This document shows, in pieces, positions 1 to 11,500 of a DNA stretch of 64,000 bases; within the stretch, counting starts at the first letter, position 1; every line of letters starts with the position of its first letter. A program made the position numbers and the translations under genes. The notes under the pieces are model-generated. The model saw only the letters and a list, made by a program, of their open reading frames with translations. It was not told the DNA's origin and made no database searches. The stretch comes from Diogma glabrata (taxonomy: Eukaryota > Arthropoda > Insecta > Diptera > Cylindrotomidae): contig OY856188.1 of assembly GCA_963693315.1 (NCBI GenBank), positions 215,644,495-215,708,494 of the forward strand, given 5' to 3'.

Positions 1-600
1 TATTGGTTTTTATAGTGGCTATTATAAGTAAGGTTACCACCGGCTACCAGTATAATAATGTGTCCGATTCATTTTTATTTGTGAAAGAAGGTTATCAGAT
101 GGATATAAACAATCATTACCGAACTTTACCAAAGCCAAGGCTGTTAAGTTTTGATACTAGGGATAATGATATTGAGGTAAGCTAGAATTTAAAATAACCC
201 AAACCATTCGTTTTTTTTTAATTTTCATTTTAATCAAGGTGGAAATTTCGTTTAATATTCCATTTATTTCTGTACCAACGAAACCAACTAAGCCGACAGC
301 AGGAACGTTGCAAGTATAATTTTTTAAATGAATTCAAATAATCGAGTCTGCTACAAATATTATTTTTGTTATTTTTAGTCTGTTCCTTTAGCAAATATAA
401 ATTTAGGAGCAATTGCATTAGCAGGTGTTATGGGCCTTGGTAGTATTTGGATCGGTGGAATTGCTAGAACTATGGGCAATAATTTATTTAGCTCGCCTAA
501 CAAATTAAACAAAAAACAGCGTAAAAAGAAAATAGGTAAACAGTTGCATGCAACTATTAATAATTTCGGCACAGGTAAACAAAAATCAGAAAGAAAATAG
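1..600 (+). CDS. 3' end of an unidentified gene (two exons, 5' partial)
   Basis: An open frame runs from the left edge to 176 and ends in GAG followed by a GTAAGC donor at 177. An acceptor (TTTTTAG) at 377-378 opens a second exon at 379 in the same phase (0), which reads to a TAG stop at 598-600. The terminal exon encodes about 73 residues: a hydrophobic, glycine-rich stretch (NLGAIALAGVMGLGSIWIGG) that could be one membrane segment, followed by a Lys/Arg-rich, probably cytosolic or nuclear tail. The first exon is polar and rich in Asn, Tyr and Arg. Its true left limit is unknown: the frame is open to base 1, but a TTTTATAG acceptor near base 13 is also possible. I do not recognise the family. 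The matched splice phase and clean stop make a real gene end likely. Confidence 0.5.
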
Positions 601-1553
601 AAAAAGAAAGTGACGAGGTTTGCAAAAGTCAAATTTTGGTGTTTTATAGCTTGAACTGATATAAGAAGAGGATTAAATACTAAGTTTCAAAGTAGTTCTT
701 TGTTTTTATATCATTTTATGGTTTTGATTCAAGCTAATGTTTAATTTCCATAATTTTTTTATCGCCAGAGATTACTTATCTCTTCCAATATGGTACTAGT
801 TTTTTATAATTATCTTTATCAAAACAATCCGGCTCAAAGGACCAAATGTTGTTTTTATTTGTATAAATTTTAATGGTCAATACCATTAAAGGAGAAAATT
901 GAGTGCGTGTAAGTGTGTGTAGCTTTATTATTTTATACAATTTTATTTTAACAAAAATTGTTATGTGATAAAGATATATATGATTCACAACAACACATAC
1001 ATTTTTTTTAAATGTAGAAACTCCAATATGTGCTCTGGATATTGATGAACGTATTTTTGTTTGTTGGACCAACTCGAGACAACTGATTTCCGCAAATCAT
1101 TATATTTGTTAGACATTCAAACAAGCATGAGATTGCCACAGTTACAGCTGTTAGCACTAGCCGAATGACTGAAGCGGGGCTAATTAATAATTAGAATCGA
1201 TAAACTCTTTGCGCTATTCTACATAGCCATAATTTTCTTTTATAAACCATTGATTTTAGGAAGACTAAAATGTAAGTTTAACAATGAGCTTAGTTAATTT
1301 GAATATTATTATTTGATTGGCTGAAGAAAGCGAATTAATCTTTAATAGTTACAAATTAATTTAAACAAAACTATTTCTCAATTCCCCCCCAATAATTATT
1401 TTAGAATACTACGTCAAACACATCTATTATCCATATTCAAACAGTTATCCACGAAACGTTATTTTGAATTATTATGTAATATTTGTATTTTGAATTAAAA
1501 ACTTTTCCAAACGATAATAGTAAAATAAATTAATTATATAAACAATTTTACAG
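601..1553. other. 3' UTR and intergenic/intron sequence, no gene seen
   Basis: AT-rich sequence between two plus-strand coding ends. The 98-codon minus-strand frame at 776-1072 has no recognisable motif and looks like chance. The 5' part of the gene ending at 1909 must lie here or further left, but I could not identify its upstream exons. Confidence 0.4.
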
Positions 1554-1909
1554 ATGAGGAAGAGCTTGATATAAACTTTCAAAAAATCTTTAAAATATTC
1601 GATCAATCCCTACAACAGTATAATATTGATGCAACTGCCTGCACTCAACGACTTATATGTATGCTTGTTCAAAATTCATTAATAAATGTTTCGAGTGGTT
1701 CAGCAAATACTATGGAAAAAATTGTTAACGGATTAAGTAATGCAAAGTGGGCACTCGAAATGACATCAGAAACAGCTATTTTTGATTCAATTAAAACGGG
1801 AAAGAAATTGGAGAACTGTGAACACAAATATTATCTGTGTAAGATGGGAAACGTTTTATTTCATAAGTTTGAAGGCAAATCGAATAAACATAAAAATAAA
1901 GTGATATAG
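1554..1909 (+). CDS. Terminal exon of a probable DM4/12-like insect protein
   Basis: An acceptor (TTTTACAG) ends at 1553. The exon is entered with two bases of a split codon and reads 117 residues to a TAG at 1907-1909. The sequence begins acidic (EEELDINFQKIF), then has CTQRLICMLV (Cys-x5-Cys) and, near the end, NCEHKYYLC (Cys-x6-Cys), followed by a short Lys-rich tail. This spacing of an N-terminal amphipathic helix, a first Cys pair in a C-x-x-R-x-x-C context and a late Tyr-containing Cys pair resembles the insect DM4/DM12 family (Pfam PF07841), whose members are small, usually secreted and of unknown function. That assignment is from pattern memory. The upstream exon(s), including any signal peptide, are not found. 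A polyadenylation signal AATAAA lies at 1965-1970. Confidence 0.5.
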
Positions 1910-2858
1910 TGCATCGCTAATATTTATCAGTCTTTTCCAGTTACAAAACAATACTTGAATTCAAAATAAAAATCCTGGAATTTAGTTCAAATAAAAATTA
2001 AAAGTCGATTTGTGCGTCGATTTAGTGAGGATTTTCACATTATCTTTAAACATGTAAAATAAAAGAGGTTTTTTGTACATATAACTAAGTATTTAATTGT
2101 ATAACATTAGTGGAAACATCTTCTGTTCTACCAGTGGTGGTAAGTTTAAAGCTTAACGGTTTACAAAACAATAGTAAATTCGTAACTGTAACTCGTAATT
2201 GACTGTAGCTCAGTCAATTTTTGAAATGTTGACCTAAAATTTTATACCCATATTTTCGAAGATATAATGAATAATCTGTAAACTAAAACAAAAAAAATTA
2301 AATTTTGTGTTGTATTCCATCACAGTGGCTATCCCTCCTAATGTTTTAGATTAGTTGTAACTTGAGATGATTATTGAAATTCACCCTTTTACTTATATGT
2401 CAAATTGCGATTGTCAAAATTGTCAAAAAAAATTCCTGGAAATCACTTATTTTATCTGCCGTAAAATAAAGGCATTCGCTTTAAACAAGTTTTTCTTAAA
2501 ACGACTTTTTTCAAACTGGTCGCATCCATAACTCAAGAAATTATCAACCGATTTTCAACTTTTTTTGTATTCCTCTTTGCAATAGCTAAGGTTAAGGGTA
2601 GCCGATTTTGAGAATTTTAATTTTTACTATTTTTTAAGACTGCTTGAATACAGAAAAAATAAGGGTGGAAAAACGAAAAAATTTTCAATCAGTCGCCATT
2701 TTGTGAAAAATTAAAAAAACGGCTACGTACTACGATAACTAGGGTGACCAATATAAGATTTAGCCAATCCAGGACAAAAAAAACGAAATAGGTACATTTT
2801 TGTATAATAAATTTATTTGTTTGTTTGTTTGTTTTATGTTTTTTGTTATATGTTTTTT
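1910..2858. other. 3' UTR and AT-rich intergenic sequence
   Basis: Contains AATAAA at 1965-1970 for the gene ending at 1909. The remainder is AT-rich with no recognisable gene. The part near 2510-2700 reads like dispersed-repeat sequence but I found no second copy in this window. Confidence 0.4.
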
Positions 2859-4654
2859 TTAACAAATTATCGTTTTGTGAAATTTTGGTGGAAATAAGAA
2901 GTGTTGAAATTCTTTGCAAGACAAAGCGAGATTGCACCTTGAAATAACCATTGCTTTAAAAGTGTCGATCCCTAAGTGAGATTTTTCCGATGTCGATAGA
3001 TTATTAATTATTGAAAAAACTCGTTCAGTCGCTGCATTTGTCCCGGGAGGCACAAATATAGTTCAACTAATTTTTGAATATTTTTTAATGGAATGAGATT
3101 ATCCGCAAAATGTTTAAAACATTCGGTCCATTTTGAATCAATGGTCAAGTTACTGTTGGTCCATTCTTCTAGTTTTCGAGTGTTTAAATACTGTTTAAGG
3201 GATGTAAACTCATCGAATAAATGGTTTTCAATTTCGGTGCTTTCATTCTCATCAAAATATCTACGAACACATTGAAATGTTTTTTCGATGTCAGTCCATT
3301 GAATATCATTAATGAGTCAAATCCATTTAAAATGAGACATCTCTGAAAACTGAGTGCTCCAAAGCTCCAAATATTCCAAACAATTGGAGTAAAAACTTAC
3401 GACATGGCCAATAAACCATTCTCGCGTTACAGCACTATTTTTAACGATATTTGAAAGCATCAAACTTAGCGTTGGAGATAGGAATTCGTGTTCGATTTGA
3501 GCTTTGAATTTTACAATGAGATCACGTATCACGTTTTCTCTCCTTCAACACGCTTGGCTATGAAGAAAGAAAAGCCAAAGCTCAGACTTCTCATCTTCAA
3601 AAAAAACTTCAAGGGTTCTTGGGCATTTTTCATATGATAAAAAGTACGATTTTAATGGTTGGAATGATTGTAAAATTTTTTCCATTGCCGGCATTAGCGC
3701 CAACCATCTTATTTTGCACTAAGTAGTCGTCGATATTCCACATCTCCACATCGATATTCCACATCTTCACAAAACATCTTCAAGTTTTTTACACGTACTG
3801 TATATATATAAAAGTGACTGTATATGTTGGAAATAATGTTATCAATATCTATCGGAAGTCTGTTAGCAGCTGTCTCCATTGCATTGTGAATGATGTGTGC
3901 AGCACAACCAACTCCAATTATAGGTCGACTTAGCACCGATGTTAATCTTGAACATACATTTTTGATGCCTCTTCGTTTCAACCCTCCAAAATTTGAATTA
4001 GAATTGTCTGCGCAGTACCCTAAATTTCCAAAACAGAATTTGTTATGATTACTGATGTTTCACCTGGAAGAGTTTTCAAATCAAGCGCTTTCACTTGAAT
4101 TCCCACACGGATATCAAAATATCTTATTAGGGTAGGAAACAACTTCACGTCTTTGTGATTTGAACTATCAGAATATATGGTAATAAACCTGATGGGTTTT
4201 AAATCATTTTCTAATTCGGATGGTGCAAACTACTGTAATACATTCTTTATAATAGCTTCCGTTTTGGTACGCGCACAACTAAATTTTTTGTTAAACATTG
4301 ATTTCACTAACTTTGATGTGCAGTCCATTGAGCGAAAGGAATGGTTATGAAAAACAGAATGATAAATAAAAACGGCTTCAGCAAGTGATAATTTTCGTTT
4401 TTCATCTTCAAAAGTGCTGCTACGATAAAATTTGGTCAAAACACTCGAACTCGCTGCATCTTGTGCTGCTTTTTATGCTTTTCGGACTGAATATGCCTTG
4501 ATATATAATTTTTACCACCGTGTCCAATTGAAAATTCCAAATTACACTGCGTGCACTGCACAACAGAATCGGTTTTAGTTTTCTTTACAAACGGAAATTC
4601 TTTACCAATTTCATCAGTAAATTTTGCGACTCTTTTTTTGTTGATCGACGTCAT
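2859..4654 (-). pseudogene. Decayed hAT-superfamily transposase
   Basis: Broken minus-strand frames line up in the order of a hAT transposase. At 4654-4436 there is a BED/TTF-like zinc-finger start with CTQCNLEFSIG and a following H-x4-H (HIQSEKHKK). At 4439-4230 and 3981-3709 come middle segments including GCAAHIIHNAMETA, which resembles the conserved 'CxAHxLNL' region of hAT catalytic cores. At 3532-3317 there is a further core piece. At 3053-2859 the C-terminal dimerisation region contains 'PPGTNAATERVFSIINNL', equivalent to the 'S.xSERxFS' signature. At least four frameshifts or stops separate the pieces, so no intact protein is made. I could not define terminal inverted repeats or target duplications. 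It directly abuts the gypsy element that begins at 4728. Confidence 0.75.
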
Positions 4655-4727
4655 TTTCCTTTCTGAAATATGATTAATTTAGGGCAACCAAAATAATGCA
4701 AAATAAAAAACATTTTTTATACGAGTT

Positions 4728-6170
4728 TGTAATGACGTGCTTTATCATCAAAGGATGAGAATGGCTTAGCAGGAAGCGTACCTAGATTTTTTTAAAAACG
4801 TAACGACTAAGGCTCAGTCACCGTGGATTTGAGATGTTATAAACCTTCTGCTTCAGCACAAATGCAGAAATGTACGCAATTTACGTGAATATTCTGAAGT
4901 GGAAAAAAAATGCAAATGAGAAAATAAGACTCTGGCGACCCCTTTTTACGAAAGAACCGCGGTCAGCACCTTCAACCCCTGCATTCACTCACACACACTC
5001 ACGTACACACTCATTCACACTCATTCACACCCCTAAATCACAAGAATAAAAAAGACAAAAGAAATAATTCAGTTTCACTCACCCCATGATTATATCCTCC
5101 CGACCTCCAAGCTTCAGTTATCTAAGCCGGTCATCAGCACGGTTGTATACAAATACGTTGATTAAAAATGCGATGTAACAATTTGTATAAATAAATGTTG
5201 AATAAATTTGTAATTATAGTGGAACACGTTGAAAATACCAGGTAATAGTTGAATAAATTTCCATTATAGTTGAATACGTTGAAAATACCAGGTAACAATT
5301 TGTATAAATAAACGTTGAATAAATTTCCAATATAGTTGAATACGTTGAAAATACCAGGTAATAATTTGTATAAATAAACGTTGAATAAATTTCCAATATA
5401 GTTGAATACGATGCAAATACCAGGTAATAATTTGTATAAATAAACGTTGAATAAGTTGCAAATATAGTTAAATACGGTGAGAACATAATGTAACAATTTT
5501 TATAAATACTCGTTGAATAAATTGCAAATATAGTTGAAGACGTCGGTAATGAAATGTGACAATTTGTATCAATAAATGTTGAATAATTTGCAAATACGGT
5601 TGAATACGTTGAAAATATGATACAGGAATTTGTATATAAAAAAAAAAACGTTGAATAAATTTGTAATTATAGTCGAATATGTCGAAACTACAATGTAACA
5701 ATTTGCATAAATAAACGTTGAATAACTTTGTAACCACGGTTGCATAGGTGGAAAATTCAATGTAGCAATTTTGTATAAATAATCGTTGAACAAATTGCAA
5801 ATACGGTTGAATATGTGGAAAACACCATGCAAGAATTGGTATAAATAAACGTTGAATAAATTGTGAATATAGTTGAATACGTTGAAAATACAACGTAGCA
5901 ATTTGTATATATGAACGTTGCATAAATTTGTAAGTATAGCTGAATACGTTGAAAGCACAATGTAACCGTTTGGAGATAAAAAAATCCGTTGTGAATGGAG
6001 TCAACGAGGATGCAAATATTGTACAAAAAAAATTATGTTGTAAAACTTGACAATGATGATATAATAATGGTATAACAAATACGTTGTAAAATTTGACCAT
6101 TAGGCTAAACGTTGCATAAAACAAATACGTTGAAGGAGTTGACATAAATAGGTGAAGCGATTAATCCACA
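4728..6170 (-). repeat. 3' LTR of the gypsy element (left copy)
   Basis: Matches 14198-15371 almost base for base from TGTAATGA to about 5913, where the right copy is interrupted. One visible difference is an extra CACTCATTCA unit near 5010. The inner end is not proven: the minisatellite character continues to about 6145, and no clear polypyrimidine tract (complement of a polypurine tract) marks the boundary, so the right limit is approximate. The LTR is therefore at least 1.18 kb. Confidence 0.75.
5160..6145. repeat. Minisatellite of about 63 bp inside the LTR
   Basis: Roughly fifteen diverged tandem units share a core like AATTTGTATAAATAAACGTT, then GAATAAATT, AATATAGTTGAATACGTTG and an AAATACCAGGTAA-type ending. 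The spacing between successive units is about 56-64 bp. The pattern explains the repetitive open frames on the minus strand here (Tyr/Phe/Asn/Leu-rich), which I regard as non-coding. The same array occurs at 14626-15371. Confidence 0.85.
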
Positions 6171-6284
6171 AATGTTGCACCATGAATAATAGGTGATTGT
6201 TGGTAATTGCATTGGCAACTTGTTTAGTGGTGATTAATTCAGCTCGCGCATCAGGACCTCACCAGAAGGAAATTTTCGTTTTAT

Positions 6285-6610
6285 ACTGATCATGCCAGTC
6301 CCGTACATTCTTACAATTTACAGTTACAGTTAATAAATTTTCTGATATTTATGTTTAATATATTTTAAAATATTCACTAGACTAAAGCTCAATAATTGAA
6401 TAAAAATGACGACACAATTTACCTAAACACGGTAATAAATATTTAAACTGATCATGCCTGTCCCATACATTCTTACAATTTACAGTTACAGTTAATAAAT
6501 TTTTTGATATTTATATTTAATATATTTTGAAATATTCACTAGACTAAAGCTCAATAATTGAATAAAAATGACGACACCATTTACCTAAACACGGTAATAA
6601 TTATTTAGAA
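6285..6610. repeat. Two tandem copies of a 162-bp unit
   Basis: The segment beginning ACTGATCATGCC at 6285 is repeated from 6447 with few differences, giving an exact offset of 162 bp. A short diverged third start (ACTAATTGTGCCAGT) appears at 6636. It lies in the 3' non-coding part of the gypsy element. Confidence 0.85.
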
Positions 6611-8160
6611 CAAGAACAGAAATCTAGTTCTTTAAACTAATTGTGCCAGTTTCTAATAATTTATTATGGTTTTATAAATTTTTTATTTGTACCTTTACTA
6701 ATCTTTTCGTGCTTATCCAAAATGTCGACCATGCCCAAAAATTCGACGAGATATTTTTAACCAATTTGCACAATTTCGCGAAATGCAGGATCAGCCATCC
6801 ATCAAACAGAAAAAAAAATACGTATCACAAAAACTCACAATCGTCATTTACATGGTGATTTTACTTCCATTGTTGAGAACTGCGGGCGTCCAAAAAAAAG
6901 CTTCTCAAAAAGAAAAATCCAAATATCCAATTGTATGATGATAGACTGACAGCCATCCAAACACCAAAAAAAACAAATGTAATAGACTGCCGAGTACTTG
7001 TGAATCGTCAATTCAACTAAGAGGGGAAGAATTGTATAGTCGTTCCTTATATAGCCAAAATTTCAATATCGAAAAATTCGAATACAGGGTTTCTGAGGCA
7101 AGGCAATTAATTTACATTATGTAAACAAAAGTTAGGACCTTGTTTTTGTTATTAACACAAAACTGTTGGTTACTTTTGCACTACTTAACATTGCAAAAAT
7201 AATTTTGCGAAATAAATCATTTACGACACACTAATAATAATTATCAATGAATCAGAATGAAGTAAACATAAGTTTAATCGATTTTAGGATGTTCATGTAT
7301 TACAAAACAACAATCTACAACAGTATTACAGCGAAATTCAGATCCATAATGAAAAGACAACTTGATAAGAATACCCATACAGGAAATCGAATGCTTAACG
7401 AATGGTAGGACATTAATTCTTTCATTGTGACGATTGGACAAATACGCACAGCTGTTTTGAGGTTCGAAAACTTCGTTGTTTAAATACGGTTAGTATTTAG
7501 AGAATCCAAATTCAGGTAGTACGGTGAAATAAAGCGGATGGAAACGTAGTATGACTCAATAATAGGGGATGGTAAAATTAGATATTAATGTTTATATAAA
7601 AAAACTATGGGTTACAAAGAATATAAGCAAATAAGACTGTCAATGTTGGATGGATAAGAAACTATTACGAGCTACAAATGTTAATCAAAATGACAACTAA
7701 TGAATCGGAGACTATAATACACTACGTTCAGGCGTTGTCCCAGGCTATTCATTACAGGACAAATGCTTTTTGGAAGAAAACTCAAGTCCAAAAAGAAGTT
7801 GAAAAAGGCATAGACTGGTCTCGAATGGATCCTGGCGTACCCACATTCGTACGGTGAGGCACTGCAACGTTCCAAAGATTAGTAATCCAACCGATCAGTT
7901 ATTCATGGCCTATTCATAGTAGAAATAAATTATCTGCGACTATATAGACAAACCTTTTGGAGGGGTAACGAGAAAAAAGGTATTCTAATCTATTGTAAGC
8001 GATGGATAACTAAAACCTTCCAGACCTGATTCCGGGCAGATCTGGGGGTTCCCGGGACTCGAAAGTCACAAACAAAAACAAAACCAAATTGCTAAATACT
8101 CGAAAAGTAAAATATCAATTGGCCGACTCCTTTAACGAGTTATACACCAGGACTACTAAT
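6611..8160. other. Non-coding 3' internal region of the gypsy element
   Basis: Between the integrase stop and the left LTR I see no env-like frame and no recognisable gene. The short frames at 6643-6858 (+) and 7681-7875 (-) carry no motif. The part nearest 8160 probably belongs to the tRNA-headed repeat described at 8161-8233. Confidence 0.45.
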
Positions 8161-8233
8161 CCTACGTTATTCAAGCTCGAACCCTACACCTGAGCTTACG
8201 AGTCTCATGCTCCATCGACTAAGCTAGCCGGGC
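8161..8233 (-). pseudogene. tRNA-Lys-like sequence, probably a SINE head or tRNA pseudogene
   Basis: On the minus strand, read from 8233, the sequence starts GCCCGGCTAGCTTAGTCG, continues with GAGCATGAGACTCGTAAGCT and then GGGTTCGAGC. This tracks an insect tRNA-Lys(CUU) gene through acceptor 5' strand, D-arm, anticodon arm and T-loop. It provides a box A (TAGCTTAGTCGATGG) and a box B (GGTTCGAGC). The anticodon position reads CGT instead of CTT, the T-stem is mismatched and the 3' acceptor strand is lost, so it cannot be a working tRNA. A tRNA-Lys-derived SINE whose body continues toward lower coordinates (to roughly 7950) fits best. A simple tRNA pseudogene is the alternative. Confidence 0.65.
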
Positions 8234-8545
8234 CAACTATTGTACGCATCCGAAATGGTGGATTCGAAATTTACGTGGGTGGTATCTGAACCATCAGGTG
8301 ACTCAAGACAATAATACCTTCAGTCGTTGAACTGACTAGCAGAAATTACGCAGTGAGAGAAATTCGGTCACAACACATGAACGATAATAACACTCCACAG
8401 TTGAAGCCACTAGCTGTGTTATAAATTTGAAACGGAATCACCCTCACACTTTCAGGTCATTAAGAACGTCAACCAGTAGTGTATGGGAAAAAAAATTTTG
8501 CAAACGATATACAATGATACTGAAACAGAACATATCTTCAGAAGT

Positions 8546-11500
8546 TTAGGCTCGAATGTCCTTAGAGTGGTATACACCTCTGCGTTTGGAAACCAGGTCT
8601 TCCAGTTCGTAGGCAGCGCCACCTACTAACCTTATTACTCTGGCTTCAACGAACTTTTGTGCAAGTTTAGCCGATACTTTCGTACCGGCATCACTCAAGA
8701 TAAAGTTCCTTCGGAACACCGTATCACCTGGTTTGAAAAAAGTTACTCGAGCTCGTAAATTGTATCTCTCAGCACTCTTGACAAATGCTTCGGCAGATAA
8801 ATCAAGAATTCGAGTCCGAATCTTATTAAGGTAGTCAGGACGCACGATTGTTTCACCTGGTTCATGAAGGCAGTTCAGTCGCCGTAGCAAATTGTAAGAC
8901 GATCCATGAGTCACCATGGGTATTCCAAACATAGCGAAATAGGGGGAGCATTTAAGAGTTTGGTGAAGAGAACAACGTAGTGCACAAGCGATCTCGCTCA
9001 AGTGCAGATCCCATTTAGAATGCTCCTCCTTTAAGTAGGCTCGAATACCAGATAAAACACTTCTATTCACCCGTTCAGAAGCGTTAGCTTGAGGTGAATA
9101 TAAAGCCAGTAAGGTGTGTTTCACTCCGTGCTTCGCCAGGAAATCTTCAAACAGTTTCGATTTAAATTGAGTCCCATTATCGGACACAATAACTTCGGGA
9201 CAACCAAATACGTGAAAGACATTGGTAACCAATAGTTGACAAATTGCTTAAGCAGTTAGTTTCCGTAAAGGAAATAGAAATGGATATTTAGTAACATGGT
9301 CTAATACCACGAGAATAGCAATATTCCCGGCCTTTGAACGAGGGTAAGGGCCAAGAATATCGATATATATATCCGCTGACCAATTCGTTCTGTTTTCATA
9401 GGAGATACCATGGGAGCACGAAGTGGAACATTAGGTGCTTTTATTTCTTTACAAGTTTTACAACTCCTTATGAAAGTTTTAACTTGGGTATACATCCGAG
9501 GCCAATAGTAAAATCTACGGATATTGTACAATGTTTTTGCCAAACCTCCATGAGATGAGGTAGGAGGATTGTGGGCCCTTGCAATACACTTGTCAGCGCA
9601 TTCCTCAAGTAACCACAATTTCCAAACCTCACTTTCAGAAGGAATATCATGATCCAGACAAGCCAATCGTTTATATACCCGACCAGAAATTACTTTCAGA
9701 TCAGGCAGTGTACCGTCTGCTTCGGTAACTAGATTTACCAACTCCAAATATCGAGAAGTGTTGAAGAAAGGTGACTTAAGATCTATATCAGGCACTGGAC
9801 ATAGTTCAGAAATGATATCGACAGAGTCACGTCTTGATAGAGTGTCACGAACAGTATTTAATTTTCCTTTTCGGTACTCAATATCAAAGACGTAACCCTG
9901 CAATTTCAAGCTCCAACGAGCCAATCGACCGGAAAGGTCTTTTTGTTGCATTAACCATTTCAACGAAGCATGGTCAGTTATGATCTTAAAGGCCTGACCC
10001 TCGACATACGCTCTAAATTTCTTTACTCCCAGTACGGCGGCTAGACACTCTCTCACTCGTTGAGTAGTTGCGCTGCGCAGAATTTAGTTTTTTGGACATG
10101 TACGCTATGGGATGTTCCATACCGTCCATGTCACACTGAAGCAGTACACAACCTATACCGTCATTACTAGCGTCACACTGGAGAGTAAAGGGTTTAGTAT
10201 AGTCGGGATTGATAAGGACGGGTGCTGATACCAGAGCTTTTTTGAGATTTATAAATGCTATTTCAGCTTCTGGTGTCCATACGAATTTATTAGAATTTTT
10301 CTTCAACAAATCTGATATTGGAGAGGACATAGCAGATAAATCAGATATGAAACGGCGATAATAACCCGCCATACCTAGGAATCATCGAATCTGTTTGGAC
10401 GTACGCGGTGTAGGAAACTCGGAAATGGCCTGAGTTTTATCAGAATCGATTTTTAACGCACCACCTCCCACGACATATCCCAAATATTTTACATCCGGCA
10501 AGAGAAACTTACTTTTTTCCACGTTTATCGTCAAGTTCGCACGTCTAAGACACTGGGAGATATCTTCTAACAGTTTCAGATGAGCCTCAAAGGTATCTGT
10601 AACTAATAGAAGATCATCTAAGTATACACAGACGCACGACTTGAGATGTGGAGGAATTACTTGGTTCATTAATTTAGTCATTGTTTGCGGCGCATTGCAC
10701 AGTCCGAAAGGCATTCTTACGAACTGATACAATGGCCGCCCAGGGACCGTAAAAGCAGTTTTCTCTCGGGAGTGTTTTTCTAGAGGTATCTGCCAAAAAG
10801 CGTCTTTCAGATCCAAACTGGAAATGAAATTACTCTGTGGCAGACGACTCAAAATTCCATCTATCTGTGGAAGGGGGTACGCATCCTTTTTAGTGACAGT
10901 ATTTACCTTTCTACTGTCCAAACAAAGACGATTCTTCCCAGGTTTGCGAATTAATACCACAGGACTTGACCAAGGACTGGTTGAGACCTCTATAATACCC
11001 AGAGATAACATTCTATCCAGTTCTTCTCCCATCAGTTTCTCAATGGCGGGCGAAATCGGATAGTGACATTGTTTGATGGGAGCGGCCGTCCCCACATCAA
11101 TCACATGTTCTATCAAATGTGTTCGACCCAGACCCACTTTCGAAAAGGATGGTAGAAGTTGAATAGCGTTCTGTAAGCGTTCCTGATTGTCCATAGACAA
11201 CTCTGAAATTACTGACTCCGTAGTCGAAAGGGTAGGTAATTTAAATATTGGGTTAAACAAGCCAAAAACATTAAAGAAATCTATACCTAAGTATAGATCT
11301 TGGGTTAGAGTCGGGATAACGAACACATCCAGTGACCTGACTAGGTTCATAAACGAAATCTTTGTGTTTACAAATCCCAAGATCTTCTGTCTTTGGCCAT
11401 CGGCAGTACGAATTACTGCAGATGAATAAGTCAGAAGGTCCGGAGTTTGCACGATTTCTTTAGCAAAATCACCACTAATCACAGTCAAGGAGGCGCCACT

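Noticed and set aside
776..1072. 98-codon minus-strand frame
   Set aside because: No motif, low-complexity composition and no splice or conservation argument.
2741..4690. TAGGGTGACCA and TAGGGCAACCA as hAT terminal repeats around the decayed transposase
   Set aside because: Both are in the same orientation, not inverted, so they do not fit terminal inverted repeats.
5134..6145. Several overlapping minus-strand open frames with repeated Tyr/Phe/Asn/Leu blocks (and the equivalent at 14578-15415)
   Set aside because: They are produced by the 63-bp minisatellite being open in more than one frame. The repeated 'protein' appears in three frames at once, so it is not coding.
5160..6145. CRISPR-like regular repeats
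   Set aside because: Units are contiguous tandem repeats without unique spacers, lie inside an LTR, and the genome is eukaryotic.
7018..7033. AAGAGGGGAAGA as the polypurine tract of the gypsy element
   Set aside because: It is purine-rich on the plus strand, whereas a minus-strand element needs purines on the minus strand.
8161..8233. Functional tRNA gene
   Set aside because: The 3' acceptor strand does not pair with the 5' strand and the T-stem is broken, so it cannot fold into a mature tRNA.
6611..8545. Envelope gene for the gypsy element
   Set aside because: No minus-strand frame with signal peptide, Cys pattern or transmembrane segment is present. The region is non-coding.
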